Part shown: one piece after another, positions 48,810-58,892 of the stretch
How the letters are laid out: each line of letters starts with the position of its first letter
Position numbering within the stretch: position 1 is the stretch's first letter
DNA from: Anaeropeptidivorans aminofermentans
GTDB lineage: Bacteria > Bacillota > Clostridia > Lachnospirales > UBA5962
Assembly: GCF_940670685.1 (NCBI RefSeq)
Contig: NZ_OW711693.1
Coordinates: 62,001-126,000 of the forward strand
Reading direction: 5' to 3'
DNA length: 64,000 nt
The notes under the pieces: generated by a model
Seen by the model: only the letters and a program-made list of their open reading frames with translations
What the model was told of the DNA's origin: nothing
Database searches by the model: none
Translations under genes and position numbers: made by a program

Positions 48810-50381
48810 ATGTCTTATACCGCTTTATACAGGAAGCTAAGGCCTAAGAATTTTTCAGAGATTATCGGCCAAGAGCATATAGTAAAGATACTTACGAACC
48901 AGCTGAAAAGCGGGAGGATTTCCCATGCCTATCTTTTCTGCGGCACAAGAGGCACGGGAAAGACATCGACAGCGAAGGTTTTTGCCAAGGCATTGAACTG
49001 CAAGACGCCTATAGGCATTGAACCCTGCAATGAGTGCAGCTCCTGCGTAAATATAGATCATAACAATAATCTTGATATAATAGAAATAGACGCCGCAAGC
49101 AATAACGGCGTAGACAATATAAGAGATATAAGAGAAGAGGTAAAATATCCTCCTACAGACGGCAAGCATAAGATTTATATTATAGATGAGGTTCATATGC
49201 TTTCTACGGGGGCATTTAATGCATTGCTTAAAACCCTTGAAGAGCCGCCTTCCCACGTAATATTTATTCTTGCAACCACAGACCCCCAGAAAATACCGTC
49301 AACCATCTTATCAAGATGTCAGCGTCTCGATTTCCACAGGATTCCCACAAAGATAATGACGGAAGCCTTAAAGGACTATATGGAGGCGGAAGGGGTAAAA
49401 ATAGATTACAAGGCCCTTGAATATATATCAAGGATATGCGACGGGGCAATGAGGGATGCTTTGAGCCTTCTGGACCAGTGCATCGCTTATTATTACGGCG
49501 AGGAAATAGATATCGAAAAGGTTTTAAACGTAACCGGCTCTGTTGATAACAGTGTATTTTTCAGCCTCCTTGAAGCCTTAAATAACTTTGACAGTACATC
49601 GGCCATTGAAATCATAGGGGAAGCCGCTGATGGCGGAAGGGATATCAATCAGCTTGTTTCAGATTTTATCGTATGCCTTCGGAATTTGCTTGTGAGCCTT
49701 TCCACGGAAAAGAATTCCATGGATATGTCAGACGAAGCCTTTTTCGACCTTAAGAAAAGAGCCGAAGGAGTTAATAAAGAAAAAATTATAGAATATATCA
49801 ATGCTTTTTCAGGGGCCCAAAACCAAATGAAATATGCTTCAAATCCAAGAATCCTTCTGGAAACTCTCTGTATCAAGCTTACGAATCCTCAAGGTATGCC
49901 TTCTTCCGATGGAGAACTGCTTTCGAGAATTCAAAGGCTTGAAAAAGAAATGGAAAAAGGCCCTGTTATTATAAAAGAAAGCGCTTCTGAGAAAATGGAA
50001 AAGCCTGCGAAAGCCCCTGTAAAAAAGGCCGTTCCTGCGGATATTGAAAGAGTTGTAAACAATTGGAATGATTTTTTAGGAAGCCTTGGCACAGTCCTTA
50101 AATCCCTTATGCAAAAAAGGACTTACGGAGGTTATCTTGAAGGGGATATTCTCTGTGTCGTTGCCGATACAGGAATGACAGGGGTTTTAAAAAGCAAGGA
50201 AGAAGAAATTAAAGAGGGGCTTTTTAAAAAATACAATAGAGAATTTACCGTTTCCATAATGGATAAAGACGAATACGACCTGCGCCATAAGGATAAATAC
50301 GGCGCAAAGGATGAAAACAGCAAAGTTTTGAATAAAAAGGAAATATCCGAAAAACTGGGCGGCTTTGCGGAGTTTAATTAA
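48810..50381 (+). CDS. dnaX: DNA polymerase III subunits gamma/tau
   Basis: A 523-residue clamp-loader ATPase. YTALYRKLRPKNFSEIIGQE is the family start. Walker A is GTRGTGKTS (about 45), the zinc-binding cysteines lie in ALNCKTPIGIEPCNECSSC (about 64-79), and Walker B is IIDEVHML (about 130). Sensor 1 is FILATTDPQKIPSTILSRCQ and the C-terminal polymerase-interacting part begins near 370. It loads the sliding clamp at the replication fork. ATG 48810 follows AAGGAG. The usual downstream neighbours ybaB and recR follow after a gap of 674 bp filled with repeats. Confidence 0.96.
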   Translation: MSYTALYRKLRPKNFSEIIGQEHIVKILTNQLKSGRISHAYLFCGTRGTGKTSTAKVFAKALNCKTPIGIEPCNECSSCVNIDHNNNLDIIEIDAASNNGVDNIRDIREEVKYPPTDGKHKIYIIDEVHMLSTGAFNALLKTLEEPPSHVIFILATTDPQKIPSTILSRCQRLDFHRIPTKIMTEALKDYMEAEGVKIDYKALEYISRICDGAMRDALSLLDQCIAYYYGEEIDIEKVLNVTGSVDNSVFFSLLEALNNFDSTSAIEIIGEAADGGRDINQLVSDFIVCLRNLLVSLSTEKNSMDMSDEAFFDLKKRAEGVNKEKIIEYINAFSGAQNQMKYASNPRILLETLCIKLTNPQGMPSSDGELLSRIQRLEKEMEKGPVIIKESASEKMEKPAKAPVKKAVPADIERVVNNWNDFLGSLGTVLKSLMQKRTYGGYLEGDILCVVADTGMTGVLKSKEEEIKEGLFKKYNREFTVSIMDKDEYDLRHKDKYGAKDENSKVLNKKEISEKLGGFAEFN

Positions 50382-50410
50382 AGCTTTCGTTTTCCGGTGG
50401 GATGCGGATA

Positions 50411-50547
50411 CAGTAAATTTCATATAAAGAAGCAGCAAGAGCCTATTCCCATCAGGCTCAAAAACACGGATTTTCTCCGGAAACGGTATATTTTTGAGCC
50501 TGTGTGAATATACGGCTTTGCTGCTGTTTAACTTTAAATTTACTATA
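50411..50547 (+). repeat. Family B MITE-like repeat, copy B2
   Basis: Full-length, from AGTAAATTTCATATAAAGAA to AACTTTAAATTTACTATA. It differs from B1 and B3 at few positions. It begins 30 bp after the dnaX stop. Confidence 0.85.
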
Positions 50548-50590
50548 CACGCCGTTGGGCGTTATACTTGAATTAACATGCATAGCCGTA

Positions 50591-50740
50591 TTGTCAAATG
50601 AAACGGGAAGAGTCCCGACTGGATTAAAATACTATTTGCGGTATTTTGCGGAGCAAAAATTCTTATTGCTTTTCTTTTATTTTATGTCCTTTTAGGGCTA
50701 AATACTTACTGCGGAATAAAAGCAATTTAACTATATAATA
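50591..50740 (+). repeat. Family E intergenic repeat, copy E2
   Basis: TTGTCAAATGAAACGGGAAG, CCCGACTGGATTAAAATACT, AATACTTACTGCGGAATAAA and AGCAATTTAACTATATAATA are collinear with E1 (44693-44845). Confidence 0.7.
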
Positions 50741-50872
50741 CAAAAGACACGAGTTTAGAGAATGGGAAGATACCTTGTGAACTTAGCAAGCGGCGCTTTG
50801 GACTTATTTTCAATCCAAGGTTTATCCAAAGAAGCAGAATCATGTCCATATGTTTATAAAGATTTAAAAATA

Positions 50873-51036
50873 AATTAATGTGAGTTCGATGGAATTAAAA
50901 TTCCGCGAACTTTAGATCATATTCGTACAAATTTGCAGAAAAACACTGCATTTGTACTCATAACGTGAAAAATCCTGCGGGTTTTTCCTTGCTATGCAAG
51001 GGGTTCGGCTTCGTCGAACTCACGTTAAATTAAGTT
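50873..51036. repeat. Multi-hairpin element between dnaX and ybaB
   Basis: The outer arms TTAATGTGAGTTCGATGGAA (left) and TCGTCGAACTCACGTTAA (right) are inverted copies with a few mismatches. Inside lie GTACAAATTTGCAG/CTGCATTTGTAC (about 50935-50967), GAAAAATCC/GGGTTTTTC and CCTTGC/GCAAGG. The array ends about 17 bases before the ybaB ribosome site. It could be a repeat element, an RNA leader or an attenuator. Confidence 0.7.
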
Positions 51037-51055
51037 TAATATAGGAGGATTTAAA

Positions 51056-51397
51056 ATGGCAAAAGGATTTAATCCAATGGGTGGAATGAATATGAATAAT
51101 ATTATGAAGCAGGCCCAGAAAATGCAGAAACAGGTTCAGGAGGTTCAGGAAGCTTTAGGGGAAAAGACCCTTGAAGTAACCTCAGGGGGCGGAGCCGTTA
51201 GGGTAGTGGTATCAGGCGCCAAGGAAATAAAAGAAATAAATATTTCCAAAGACGTAGTTGACCCAGATGATGTTGAAATGCTTGAAGACCTTATTTTAAC
51301 AGCCGTTAATGAAGCCTTCAGGCAGGCGGAAGAATATGCCGCAAAGGAAATGGGAAAGGTAACGGGAGGATTAGGCCTTCCGGGAGGCCTTTTTTAA
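51056..51397 (+). CDS. ybaB: YbaB/EbfC-family nucleoid-associated protein
   Basis: A 113-residue protein: NPMGGMNMNNIMKQAQKMQK, QVQEVQEALGEKTLEVTSGG, VVDPDDVEMLEDLILTAVNE. It forms a tweezer-shaped dimer that binds DNA. It is followed 9 bp later by recR, its near-universal partner. ATG 51056 follows AGGAGG. Confidence 0.95.
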   Translation: MAKGFNPMGGMNMNNIMKQAQKMQKQVQEVQEALGEKTLEVTSGGGAVRVVVSGAKEIKEINISKDVVDPDDVEMLEDLILTAVNEAFRQAEEYAAKEMGKVTGGLGLPGGLF

Positions 51398-51406
51398 GGA
51401 GAAATA

Positions 51407-52003
51407 ATGAATTATTACGGAGAATATATTACAAGGCTAATAGAGGAGCTGAGCAGGCTTCCGGGGGTAGGGCGAAAGTCTGCCCAGAGAATAGCCTTTC
51501 ACATTATAAATATGGATAATGAAAAGGCCAAGAGCCTTGCGGAATCCATATTAGACGCCAAGGAAAAGGTAAAATACTGTTCTGTTTGCTGTAATATCAC
51601 CGATTCTGACCCCTGCCCTATTTGCCAAAGTGCAAAAAGGGATAAGGGCCTTATTATGGTGGTTGAAGACCCCAGAGATATGGCGGCTTATGAGCGAACG
51701 GGAGAGTTTAAAGGGGTATATCACATCCTTCATGGCTCTTTATCCCCTATGAACGGCATCGGCCCTAACGATATAAAAATAAAAGAGCTGATGTCAAGGC
51801 TTACGGAGGAAGTGGCGGAAGTTATTCTTGCAACCAATCCAAACGTTGAAGGGGAAGCCACAGCCATGTATATCAGCAGGCTCATAAAGCCCATGGGCAT
51901 CATAACCACAAGAATAGCCCACGGCGTACCCGTCGGCGGCGACTTGGAATATGTGGACGAAGTTACACTATCCAAGGCTTTAGAGGGAAGAAGGCAAATG
52001 TAA
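51407..52003 (+). CDS. recR: Recombination mediator RecR
   Basis: A 198-residue protein with N-terminal helix-hairpin-helix [20 protein letters not shown], zinc finger [16 protein letters not shown], Toprim motif [16 protein letters not shown] and C-terminal Walker-B-like [13 protein letters not shown]. It acts with RecF/RecO to load RecA on gapped DNA. ATG 51407 follows AAGGAG. It ends the ybaB-recR unit before a strong terminator. Confidence 0.97.
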   Translation: MNYYGEYITRLIEELSRLPGVGRKSAQRIAFHIINMDNEKAKSLAESILDAKEKVKYCSVCCNITDSDPCPICQSAKRDKGLIMVVEDPRDMAAYERTGEFKGVYHILHGSLSPMNGIGPNDIKIKELMSRLTEEVAEVILATNPNVEGEATAMYISRLIKPMGIITTRIAHGVPVGGDLEYVDEVTLSKALEGRRQM

Positions 52004-52043
52004 TATAATAAAGCGGTCTCTACAAAATAAAGTTTTTCAAAAG

Positions 52044-52088
52044 CAGGAGAGGGAATGGATTAAATTCCAGGAAACCTCCTGTTTTTTG
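52044..52088 (+). terminator. Terminator of ybaB-recR
   Basis: CAGGAG pairs with CTCCTG, with an inner GGAAT/ATTCC stem, then TTTTTT. Confidence 0.8.
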
Positions 52089-52841
52089 TTTTCTTTTTTA
52101 GGCCTGTCTTTTCTTTTAAAGAACTTTATTTTCAGGTTACAAAACAAAGGGAAAATAGCTGCAAAAGACCATTCTCCATAATTCAAAAGTAAAGCTTTCT
52201 TTGAAAATGATAGATTTTGTATTATTTCGAATATAGGTGGTCTGTAGTATTTATCCTAGGGCGTGAAGCCCAAACAAAAGTCTATTTTGCCATAAAAGCG
52301 TGACTTCTTTATCGAAAATACTCAGAATAGCCCTGCTATTTCTGCGTTTTTCTCTTCGAATTCAAATTTTCCTGCAAATAATACTTTTTCAGACACAGCT
52401 TAGATGGAATTTATATTTTTAAATATTATCACGGTTCATTATGATGAGAAAAGTTCAGATTATGCCATATTAGAAAAACTTCTTTTGTATATAATGCATG
52501 CAGTAACAAAGTAAAATTCTGAAATTTGCATAAAAGGGATTGTTAAAAAACCATAAAGCCGGAATTTTTAGAATATAAAGAATTATATGTAGATTTATGC
52601 TACCGAAGGAATATGGCGGATTTTTTAATAAAAATTATTTTTGTATAAGGGTTTAAAAAATAGGCTTTTAGTAAATGATGAAATTATTACTGCCGTAAGT
52701 TGCTAAAATCTTAGTAAATGGGCTAAAAATGCCATATATCTATTGACATAGGATATAAAATATTATAATATAAAACTGCTGTGAGCATCTCTACGTAATA
52801 TAGAGCGCAATACAACATCATTTAAATGGAGTGGTAGTTAT
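52089..52841. other. Gene-free region with family D copy and ATPase promoter
   Basis: Holds family D copy D2 (52257-52351: GTCTATTTTGCCATAAAAGC, TTTATCGAAAATACTCAGAA, TAGCCCTGCTATTTCTGCG). The rest is AT-rich without a supported frame. TTGACA at 52743 with TATAAT at 52764 (15 bp) or TAATAT at 52766 (17 bp) is the probable promoter of the ATPase gene, with a leader of about 65 bases. Confidence 0.55.
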
Positions 52842-55547
52842 ATGAAGAATTTTTTCAGCAAAAATGTTGATGATTCGGTCAAAGAGCTGAACAGCAATAT
52901 GGTAACCGGTCTAAGCCCTCAGGAGGCGGAAAAGAGACTTAAGGAATACGGCCATAACCGTTTGCAGGGAGCAAAGGAAAAGTCCATGCTTGAGATGTTC
53001 CTTGCCCAGTTTAAGGACTTCCTTGTAATAATCCTTATTATAGCAGCCATTGTATCTATGGTTGTGGGGATTATGGAAAACGACGGAATATTTGACAGTA
53101 TCGTCATTATTGCCATTGTTATCGTTAATGCAATAATAGGAGTGAATCAGGAATCAAAGGCAAACAATGCTCTTAAGGCCCTTAAGGAAATGTCAAGCCC
53201 TCAGGCCAAGGCTTTGAGAGGCGGGGAAGTAGTAAAAATACCTTCCGACGAACTTGTTGTGGGCGATGTTGTTATGCTTGAAGCCGGAGACTATATCCCG
53301 GCAGACGTAAGATTGGTTGAAAGCGTCAATTTAAAAATTGACGAAGCTGCGCTTACGGGAGAATCTGTTCCTGTAGAGAAGGACAGCCGTAAAATACTTC
53401 CCGATGATGCTCCCCTTGGAGACAGAGTAAACTCTGCTTACATGGGAACAGTTATTACTTACGGCAGAGGTAAGGGTATGGTTTGCGCAACGGGGATGGA
53501 TACCCAGATGGGTAATATAGCCGCCATGCTTAATGAGGAAGAAGACGAGGAAACACCGCTCCAGAGAAAGCTTGACAGCCTTGGCAAGGTTCTCGGAATT
53601 GTTTGTATCGTAATATGTGTACTTATATTTGCTCTTGGTATCTTCCAGGGCGATGAGCTTATGGAAATATTCATGGTTTCCGTATCGCTTGCAGTAGCAG
53701 CTATCCCGGAAGGCCTTACGGTAGTCGTTACCGTTATCCTTGCTATGGGTATGCAGAGCATGGTTAAATCCCACGCTATCATAAAGAGGCTTTCAGCCGT
53801 TGAAACCTTAGGAAGCACGACTGTAATCTGCTCTGACAAAACAGGTACCCTTACACAGAACAAAATGACCGTTGTAAAGGTATTTGACTATAAAAACACC
53901 TATGATGTAACCGGAACAGGCTATAATAAAGAAGGCGAAATCAAAGGCGAAGTTCCTCTTTCAAAGAATATTGAAAAGCTGATTCAAGGCGCCGTATTAT
54001 GTAACGATGCAACCTACGACATTGAAAGAAGCTTAATCATAGGTGACCCTACAGAAGGCGCAATGCTTGTTTTAGGTGAGAAAATAGGCTTAAGCAAAGA
54101 TAAGCTTAATAAAGAGTTTCCAAGGGTTCAGGAAATACCTTTCGACTCTGACAGAAAACTTATGTCTACATTTAACGATACAAACGGAAAAATCACCATG
54201 TATACAAAAGGCGCTCCCGATGAGGTTCTTAAGAGATGTACCCATATCTATAAAGACGGTGAGGTTTCCGTATTTACAGAAGAAGATAAGAAAGCCATTA
54301 TTTCCGCAAACTCTCATTTTGCTGAAAATGCCCTTAGAGTTTTAGGGGTTGCTTATAAAGAAGTTGAAAGCCTTGACGGCTTTGAACAGCAGGAAAATAA
54401 CCTCATATATGCAGGTCTTATGTGTATGATAGACCCGCCGAGAGAAGAAGTTAAACCGGCCGTTATTGAATGTAAGAGAGCCGGCATTCAGGTTAAGATG
54501 ATTACCGGAGACCATAAGATTACAGCAAGCGCCATTGCGACTGATTTAGGGATTATGTCTCCCGGTGAGGAAGCTCTGGAAGGCGCGGAAATTCAGCTTC
54601 TTTCCGACAGCGAGCTGAAAGAAAAAGTAAAACATGTAAACGTATTTGCAAGAGTTTCTCCTGAGCACAAGGTAAGACTTGTGGCCGCATGCAAGGCTAA
54701 CGGCGAAATCGTTGCCATGACAGGCGACGGCGTAAACGACGCACCAAGCCTTAAGCGAGCAGACATCGGTGTTGCCATGGGTATCACAGGAACCGACGTT
54801 TCAAAAGAAGCCGCCGATATGATTCTTACGGACGATAACTTCGTAAGTATCGTTAAAGCTGTTGAAGAAGGAAGAACCATTTATAACAACATAAGAAAAG
54901 TAGTAGGCTATCTCCTTTCCTGTAACATCGGAGAAATACTTCTTATTTTCTTTGCAATGCTGATTAATTTACCGATACCCCTTATGCCGATACACCTTCT
55001 TTCCATTAACCTTATAACAGATGCTTTCCCTGCATTTGCTTTAGGTATGGAAGAAAAAGAAGAGGGCATCATGGACCTTAAGCCAAGAGACCCTAACGAA
55101 TCCATTATTGATAAGAAAATGCGCGTTGCAGTTATTATGCAGAGTCTTTTCTTAGGCGTAGGCGCCCTTGCGGCATTCTATGTAGGATTCAGAACTTATG
55201 CTGCACCATTTATAGGCGTTGACAGCGTTCAATATGAAGCCGGCTTAATCACAAGCCGTACAATGTGTTTCGTAGCCCTTATTTTAGGCGAGCTTTTCAG
55301 AGCTTACTCCAACAGAAGCGAGAGAAATTCCATCTTCAAGATGAAGCTTTTCTCCAACTCCTTCCTTAATAAGTGTGTTATTGCTTCATTTGCATTCTTA
55401 GTGCTTGCAGTATGTGTACCTTTCTTCAATAATATATTTGAAACCGCTCCGCTTAATCTTACACAGTTAAGTGAAGCCATCGTATTTGCTGTAATCCCCA
55501 CTTTAGGCGGAGAGCTTGCAAAACTTATTATAAAAAGAATGGCATAA
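52842..55547 (+). CDS. Calcium-type P-type (P2A) cation ATPase
   Basis: A 901-residue membrane pump, the normal family length. The N-terminal cation-ATPase domain (GLSPQEAEKRLKEYGHNRLQ) is followed by actuator TGES (ALTGESVPVEKDS), TM4 motif VAAIPEGLTVVVT and phosphorylation site ICSDKTGTLTQNKM. Then come nucleotide-binding TKGAPDEVLKRC, hinge MTGDGVNDAPSLKRADIGVA and six C-terminal helices. The PEGL motif and overall sequence indicate SERCA/PMR1-like export of Ca2+ (possibly Mn2+). ATG 52842 follows GGAGTGG. Monocistronic with its own promoter and a perfect terminator. Confidence 0.95.
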   Translation: MKNFFSKNVDDSVKELNSNMVTGLSPQEAEKRLKEYGHNRLQGAKEKSMLEMFLAQFKDFLVIILIIAAIVSMVVGIMENDGIFDSIVIIAIVIVNAIIGVNQESKANNALKALKEMSSPQAKALRGGEVVKIPSDELVVGDVVMLEAGDYIPADVRLVESVNLKIDEAALTGESVPVEKDSRKILPDDAPLGDRVNSAYMGTVITYGRGKGMVCATGMDTQMGNIAAMLNEEEDEETPLQRKLDSLGKVLGIVCIVICVLIFALGIFQGDELMEIFMVSVSLAVAAIPEGLTVVVTVILAMGMQSMVKSHAIIKRLSAVETLGSTTVICSDKTGTLTQNKMTVVKVFDYKNTYDVTGTGYNKEGEIKGEVPLSKNIEKLIQGAVLCNDATYDIERSLIIGDPTEGAMLVLGEKIGLSKDKLNKEFPRVQEIPFDSDRKLMSTFNDTNGKITMYTKGAPDEVLKRCTHIYKDGEVSVFTEEDKKAIISANSHFAENALRVLGVAYKEVESLDGFEQQENNLIYAGLMCMIDPPREEVKPAVIECKRAGIQVKMITGDHKITASAIATDLGIMSPGEEALEGAEIQLLSDSELKEKVKHVNVFARVSPEHKVRLVAACKANGEIVAMTGDGVNDAPSLKRADIGVAMGITGTDVSKEAADMILTDDNFVSIVKAVEEGRTIYNNIRKVVGYLLSCNIGEILLIFFAMLINLPIPLMPIHLLSINLITDAFPAFALGMEEKEEGIMDLKPRDPNESIIDKKMRVAVIMQSLFLGVGALAAFYVGFRTYAAPFIGVDSVQYEAGLITSRTMCFVALILGELFRAYSNRSERNSIFKMKLFSNSFLNKCVIASFAFLVLAVCVPFFNNIFETAPLNLTQLSEAIVFAVIPTLGGELAKLIIKRMA

Positions 55548-55560
55548 CCAGATAAAAAAT

Positions 55561-55593
55561 AACAGAGCAGTGTACACTGCTCTGTTATTTTTT
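55561..55593 (+). terminator. Terminator of the ATPase gene
   Basis: AACAGAGCAGTGT is followed by its exact complement ACACTGCTCTGTT, then ATTTTTT. Confidence 0.95.
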
Positions 55594-55609
55594 ATTGTAT
55601 GCTTTAGCA

Positions 55610-55985
55610 TGATAAAACCACCGGCTCTGCCGGTGTGAGTAAAAAGCTTTAGCTTTGAGCATTGAGCGAAGCGAATGACAATGGTTTTTTAAACAAAGGG
55701 GAACTGTCTCATGAATCGAAACTATAGTAAATTTCGTATAAAGAAGTAGCAAAAGCCTATTCCCATCAGGCCCAAAAACACGGATTTCCTTCGGAAACGG
55801 TACATTTTTGAGCCTGTGTGAATATACGGCTTCGCTACTGTTTAACTTTAAATTTACTATACTTTAGCAGTTGCAGTGCGTATGATGCGATTGAATGCTT
55901 CTTCGGTGCCTGTTGAGAGGCGAGCCGGTAACAGCCCCTTATAGGGGCGAGCAAACCACCCGTTTGACGGGTGGTCATGATTTTA
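55610..55985. other. Possible remnant of an IS200/IS605-type element with a MITE inside
   Basis: Short palindromes characteristic of such ends occur at both sides: CCACCGGCTCTGCCGGTG (about 55619-55637) on the left, and GCCCCTTATAGGGGC with ACCACCCGTTTGACGGGTGG (about 55933-55976) on the right. No tnpA/tnpB sequence remains. A complete family B repeat (55723-55861) lies between them. Confidence 0.35.
55723..55861 (+). repeat. Family B MITE-like repeat, copy B3
   Basis: Full-length, TATAGTAAATTTCGTATAAA to ACTTTAAATTTACTATA, almost identical to B1. A further partial copy follows at about 55985-56100 (TATAGTAAGGTTCCTATAAA ... GAATATACGGTTTTCTTA). Confidence 0.85.
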
Positions 55986-56488
55986 TAGTAAGGTTCCTAT
56001 AAAGAAATAATAAAATCCTATTTGCTAGAGGTTCAAAAGCATGAGTTCCCTTTGGAAACACTGCATTTTAAGTCTAAGCGAATATACGGTTTTCTTATCC
56101 TTAAGCCAGCAAAACGGCAAGACAAAAGGGGATGCCTCCATTGGTCAAAAAGCTTATAAAAGCAAGAGAATTATTTTTAAACATTTTTTATAAAATAACA
56201 AAGATACGCAAAATTACAATATAAGGAAAGCAATGTTTACACTTTATGTTTATTTTGATATACTGATATTGCCATAAATAGTTAAGTCATAAGCATAAGC
56301 CACAAAAACCATATATAATAAATAAATTTTAATAGTGCCAGGATTTTACAGTAAAAATTCCTTAAAGCATGGAATTTTTGAAAATTTTGCATCTTTTTCT
56401 TTTTATTTAGCATATTATATTACGGTCTTTTGGGGCTGATTTGTTTTTGTTTGATTATACGGCAAAATATAATAAAGGAGCTGTTTAT

Positions 56489-58684
56489 ATGAAAGATTTC
56501 TTTTCAAAAAAGCGTATGGCTTTAATGCTTGCTTTTGTAATGCTTTTTACGGCATTTGGCAGCATGACAGCCTATGCCGCGCCTGAAGAAGGGGACGAAG
56601 TTACCTTTCAGATTTTATTCACAAGCGACATTCATGGCTCTATGACGAATTATAATTATGCAACAGGTAAATCCACAGTCGGAAGCTTTTCACAGGTGGC
56701 TACTCTTATTGAGAAAGAAAAGGCCGCCTTTGACGGAAGAACCTTTGTAATTGATAACGGCGACACGATTCAAGGCAACGGGACAAGCTTTTTCATCAAT
56801 AATGATGAATATAAGCCATTCCCGGTTATAAAGGCTATGCAGGACGTAGGCTATGAAATCATGGGCATGGGAAACCATGAGTTCAACTTCGGTATCGAAG
56901 CGCTTTATAAGGCTTATGAAGGCTATACGGGAGATAAAATCTGCGGAAACGTTCTGAAAGAAGACGGTTCTTTTATGGACGGATTTTCTTCCTACACAAT
57001 TAAAACTTTGGATAACGGCTTAAGAATCGCATTTATCGGTGCCGTTACCCCAAATATTGACCTTTGGGATACCGCAAATCTCCAAAAGGCCGGCTTACAT
57101 ACCATAAGCGCATCAGAATCCATAAGAAAAGCCATTGATGAGCTTAAAAAGGACAATCTTGCAGACGTATTCGTGGCCGTTACCCATATGGGCGATACCG
57201 GCGAATACGGCAGGGAAGGCTCCGGCGCCGTTGACGTAGCGGCAAAGAACCCTGAGCTTGCAGTAATCCTTGGCGCCCATTACCACACCATCGTTGGAAC
57301 AGCCGATAAGCAGGTTGTGCTTTCTGATAATGTCAAATTCGTTGAAAACAAAAACGCCGGCGGCTCCTTGGGAAAAGTTCTCATTACTGCAACTTATGAA
57401 AAGGGACAATGGGTACTGAAAAACAAAAACGCAGCAGATGAAACTGCAAGCGTTAAAACAGATGTAATTGCGGTTACTGAAGACATTCCCTTAAACCCTA
57501 TAGTAGAAAATTCAATTAAAAAAGCAGACGAAGCTGCAAGAAATTATATTACCCAAACAGTAATCGGAAAACTTGAAGGCGGCCCCCTTGTTCCTGAACC
57601 TGAAATAAAAGGAACCTATGAAGGCTATTTACAAGACACGGCGCTTGCTGATTTAATCAATAATGTTATGTTCTACTATACCGATGCGGATATTTCCGGA
57701 ACAGCTCCTTTAGATACAAATTCAAACCACAACCCCGGTGAAATAACCATAGGCGGCGTTGTTCAGATTTATAAATACGACAACAATACTTTATATAAGC
57801 TTGCCATGAAAGGCAGCCAGGTTAAAAAATGGATGGAATGGAGCTACAGCTATTTCGGCTCTACAATAAACGGCGTATTCAATAATGATATTGCCGCCGT
57901 GAACCTTGAAACAGACCTTACAATCCCTACCGGAACCATGCAGGGCTATAATCAGGACCAATTTTCAGGCATCAATTATGAAGTTGACCTTACAAAACCC
58001 GTAGGCCAGAGAATCAATATTATCTCCATGACCGACGGAACGCCTTTCGATATGGATAAGGAATATGTTGTGGCAGCAAATAACTACCGTTCTTCAACCC
58101 AGCTTCTTACAACTTCCCCAACAGGCGTATTTAAGCCGGGCGAAGAAACAGCAAGGCTTATTGCCGCCGATATTCAGGCACCTAACGGCTCTACCAGCAT
58201 GATGGACTTAATTATTGACTATATCAGCAAACAGCCTAACGGAACAATTACAAATACCTGCGATAAAAACTGGAAATTTGTAAACCTTGACTGGGATATG
58301 GACTTAAGGGCAAAAGCCATTGAATATATCAACAATGGCGACATTATCACAGATTTTAAGGTTCCCGTAACAAAGGCACAGGTTCTTGAAGTAATGGCAG
58401 CTAAAGGCGAGCAATTGCCTGAAACACCGGTAACAGAGCCGGCTCCAGTGCCGGAGGTAACGCCAGAACCAGTTCCGGCTCCGGTACCTGCAGAAGAACC
58501 TGCGCCGGTCCCGGCTCCTTCCGAAGGAAAAACATATATTGTTAAAGAAGGAGATGCGCTGAATAAAATAGCCAAAGAACTCTTAAACGACGCGAAGCTT
58601 TGGAAAGAAATCTACGAATTAAATAAAACCATAATAAAAAATCCCGACCTTATTTATCCGGGACAGGAGCTTTTAATACCATAA
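56489..58684 (+). CDS. Secreted 5'-nucleotidase / cyclic phosphodiesterase with LysM
   Basis: A 731-residue protein. Signal peptide MALMLAFVMLFTAFGSMTAYAA. Metallophosphatase motifs are FTSDIHGSM, VIDNGDTIQGNG, MGMGNHEFNFG, VTHMGDTGEYG and ILGAHYHTIVG. The 5'-nucleotidase C-terminal domain covers about 370-570 (LADLINNVMFYYTDADISGT, QDQFSGINYEVDL). A Pro/Glu/Val-rich linker follows (EPVPAPVPAEEPAPVPAPSE), then a C-terminal LysM (TYIVKEGDALNKIAKELLND ... YPGQELLIP) that should hold it on peptidoglycan. It releases phosphate from extracellular nucleotides. ATG 56489 follows AAAGGAG; the frame from 56441 has no site. Single gene with its own terminator. Confidence 0.93.
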   Translation: MKDFFSKKRMALMLAFVMLFTAFGSMTAYAAPEEGDEVTFQILFTSDIHGSMTNYNYATGKSTVGSFSQVATLIEKEKAAFDGRTFVIDNGDTIQGNGTSFFINNDEYKPFPVIKAMQDVGYEIMGMGNHEFNFGIEALYKAYEGYTGDKICGNVLKEDGSFMDGFSSYTIKTLDNGLRIAFIGAVTPNIDLWDTANLQKAGLHTISASESIRKAIDELKKDNLADVFVAVTHMGDTGEYGREGSGAVDVAAKNPELAVILGAHYHTIVGTADKQVVLSDNVKFVENKNAGGSLGKVLITATYEKGQWVLKNKNAADETASVKTDVIAVTEDIPLNPIVENSIKKADEAARNYITQTVIGKLEGGPLVPEPEIKGTYEGYLQDTALADLINNVMFYYTDADISGTAPLDTNSNHNPGEITIGGVVQIYKYDNNTLYKLAMKGSQVKKWMEWSYSYFGSTINGVFNNDIAAVNLETDLTIPTGTMQGYNQDQFSGINYEVDLTKPVGQRINIISMTDGTPFDMDKEYVVAANNYRSSTQLLTTSPTGVFKPGEETARLIAADIQAPNGSTSMMDLIIDYISKQPNGTITNTCDKNWKFVNLDWDMDLRAKAIEYINNGDIITDFKVPVTKAQVLEVMAAKGEQLPETPVTEPAPVPEVTPEPVPAPVPAEEPAPVPAPSEGKTYIVKEGDALNKIAKELLNDAKLWKEIYELNKTIIKNPDLIYPGQELLIP

Positions 58685-58721
58685 TAAAAATAAAACAGCA
58701 GTTGCGCTTATACGCTGTTCA

Positions 58722-58756
58722 GGCTACCGGTATTCTATATGCCGGTAGCCTTTTTG
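58722..58756 (+). terminator. Terminator of the nucleotidase gene
   Basis: GGCTACCGG pairs with CCGGTAGCC and is followed by TTTTT. Confidence 0.9.
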
Positions 58757-58892
58757 AAAAATTGTGGGATATAACGTAGATCGTATGAATCAGATAAGCG
58801 CCAGAACGTTACCTTGGGCATGCGGCTATAATGTTTGTAATAATTGCAGTAAGATAGATGCAGACAATTTATTTAATAGTTGGTGATGATTC

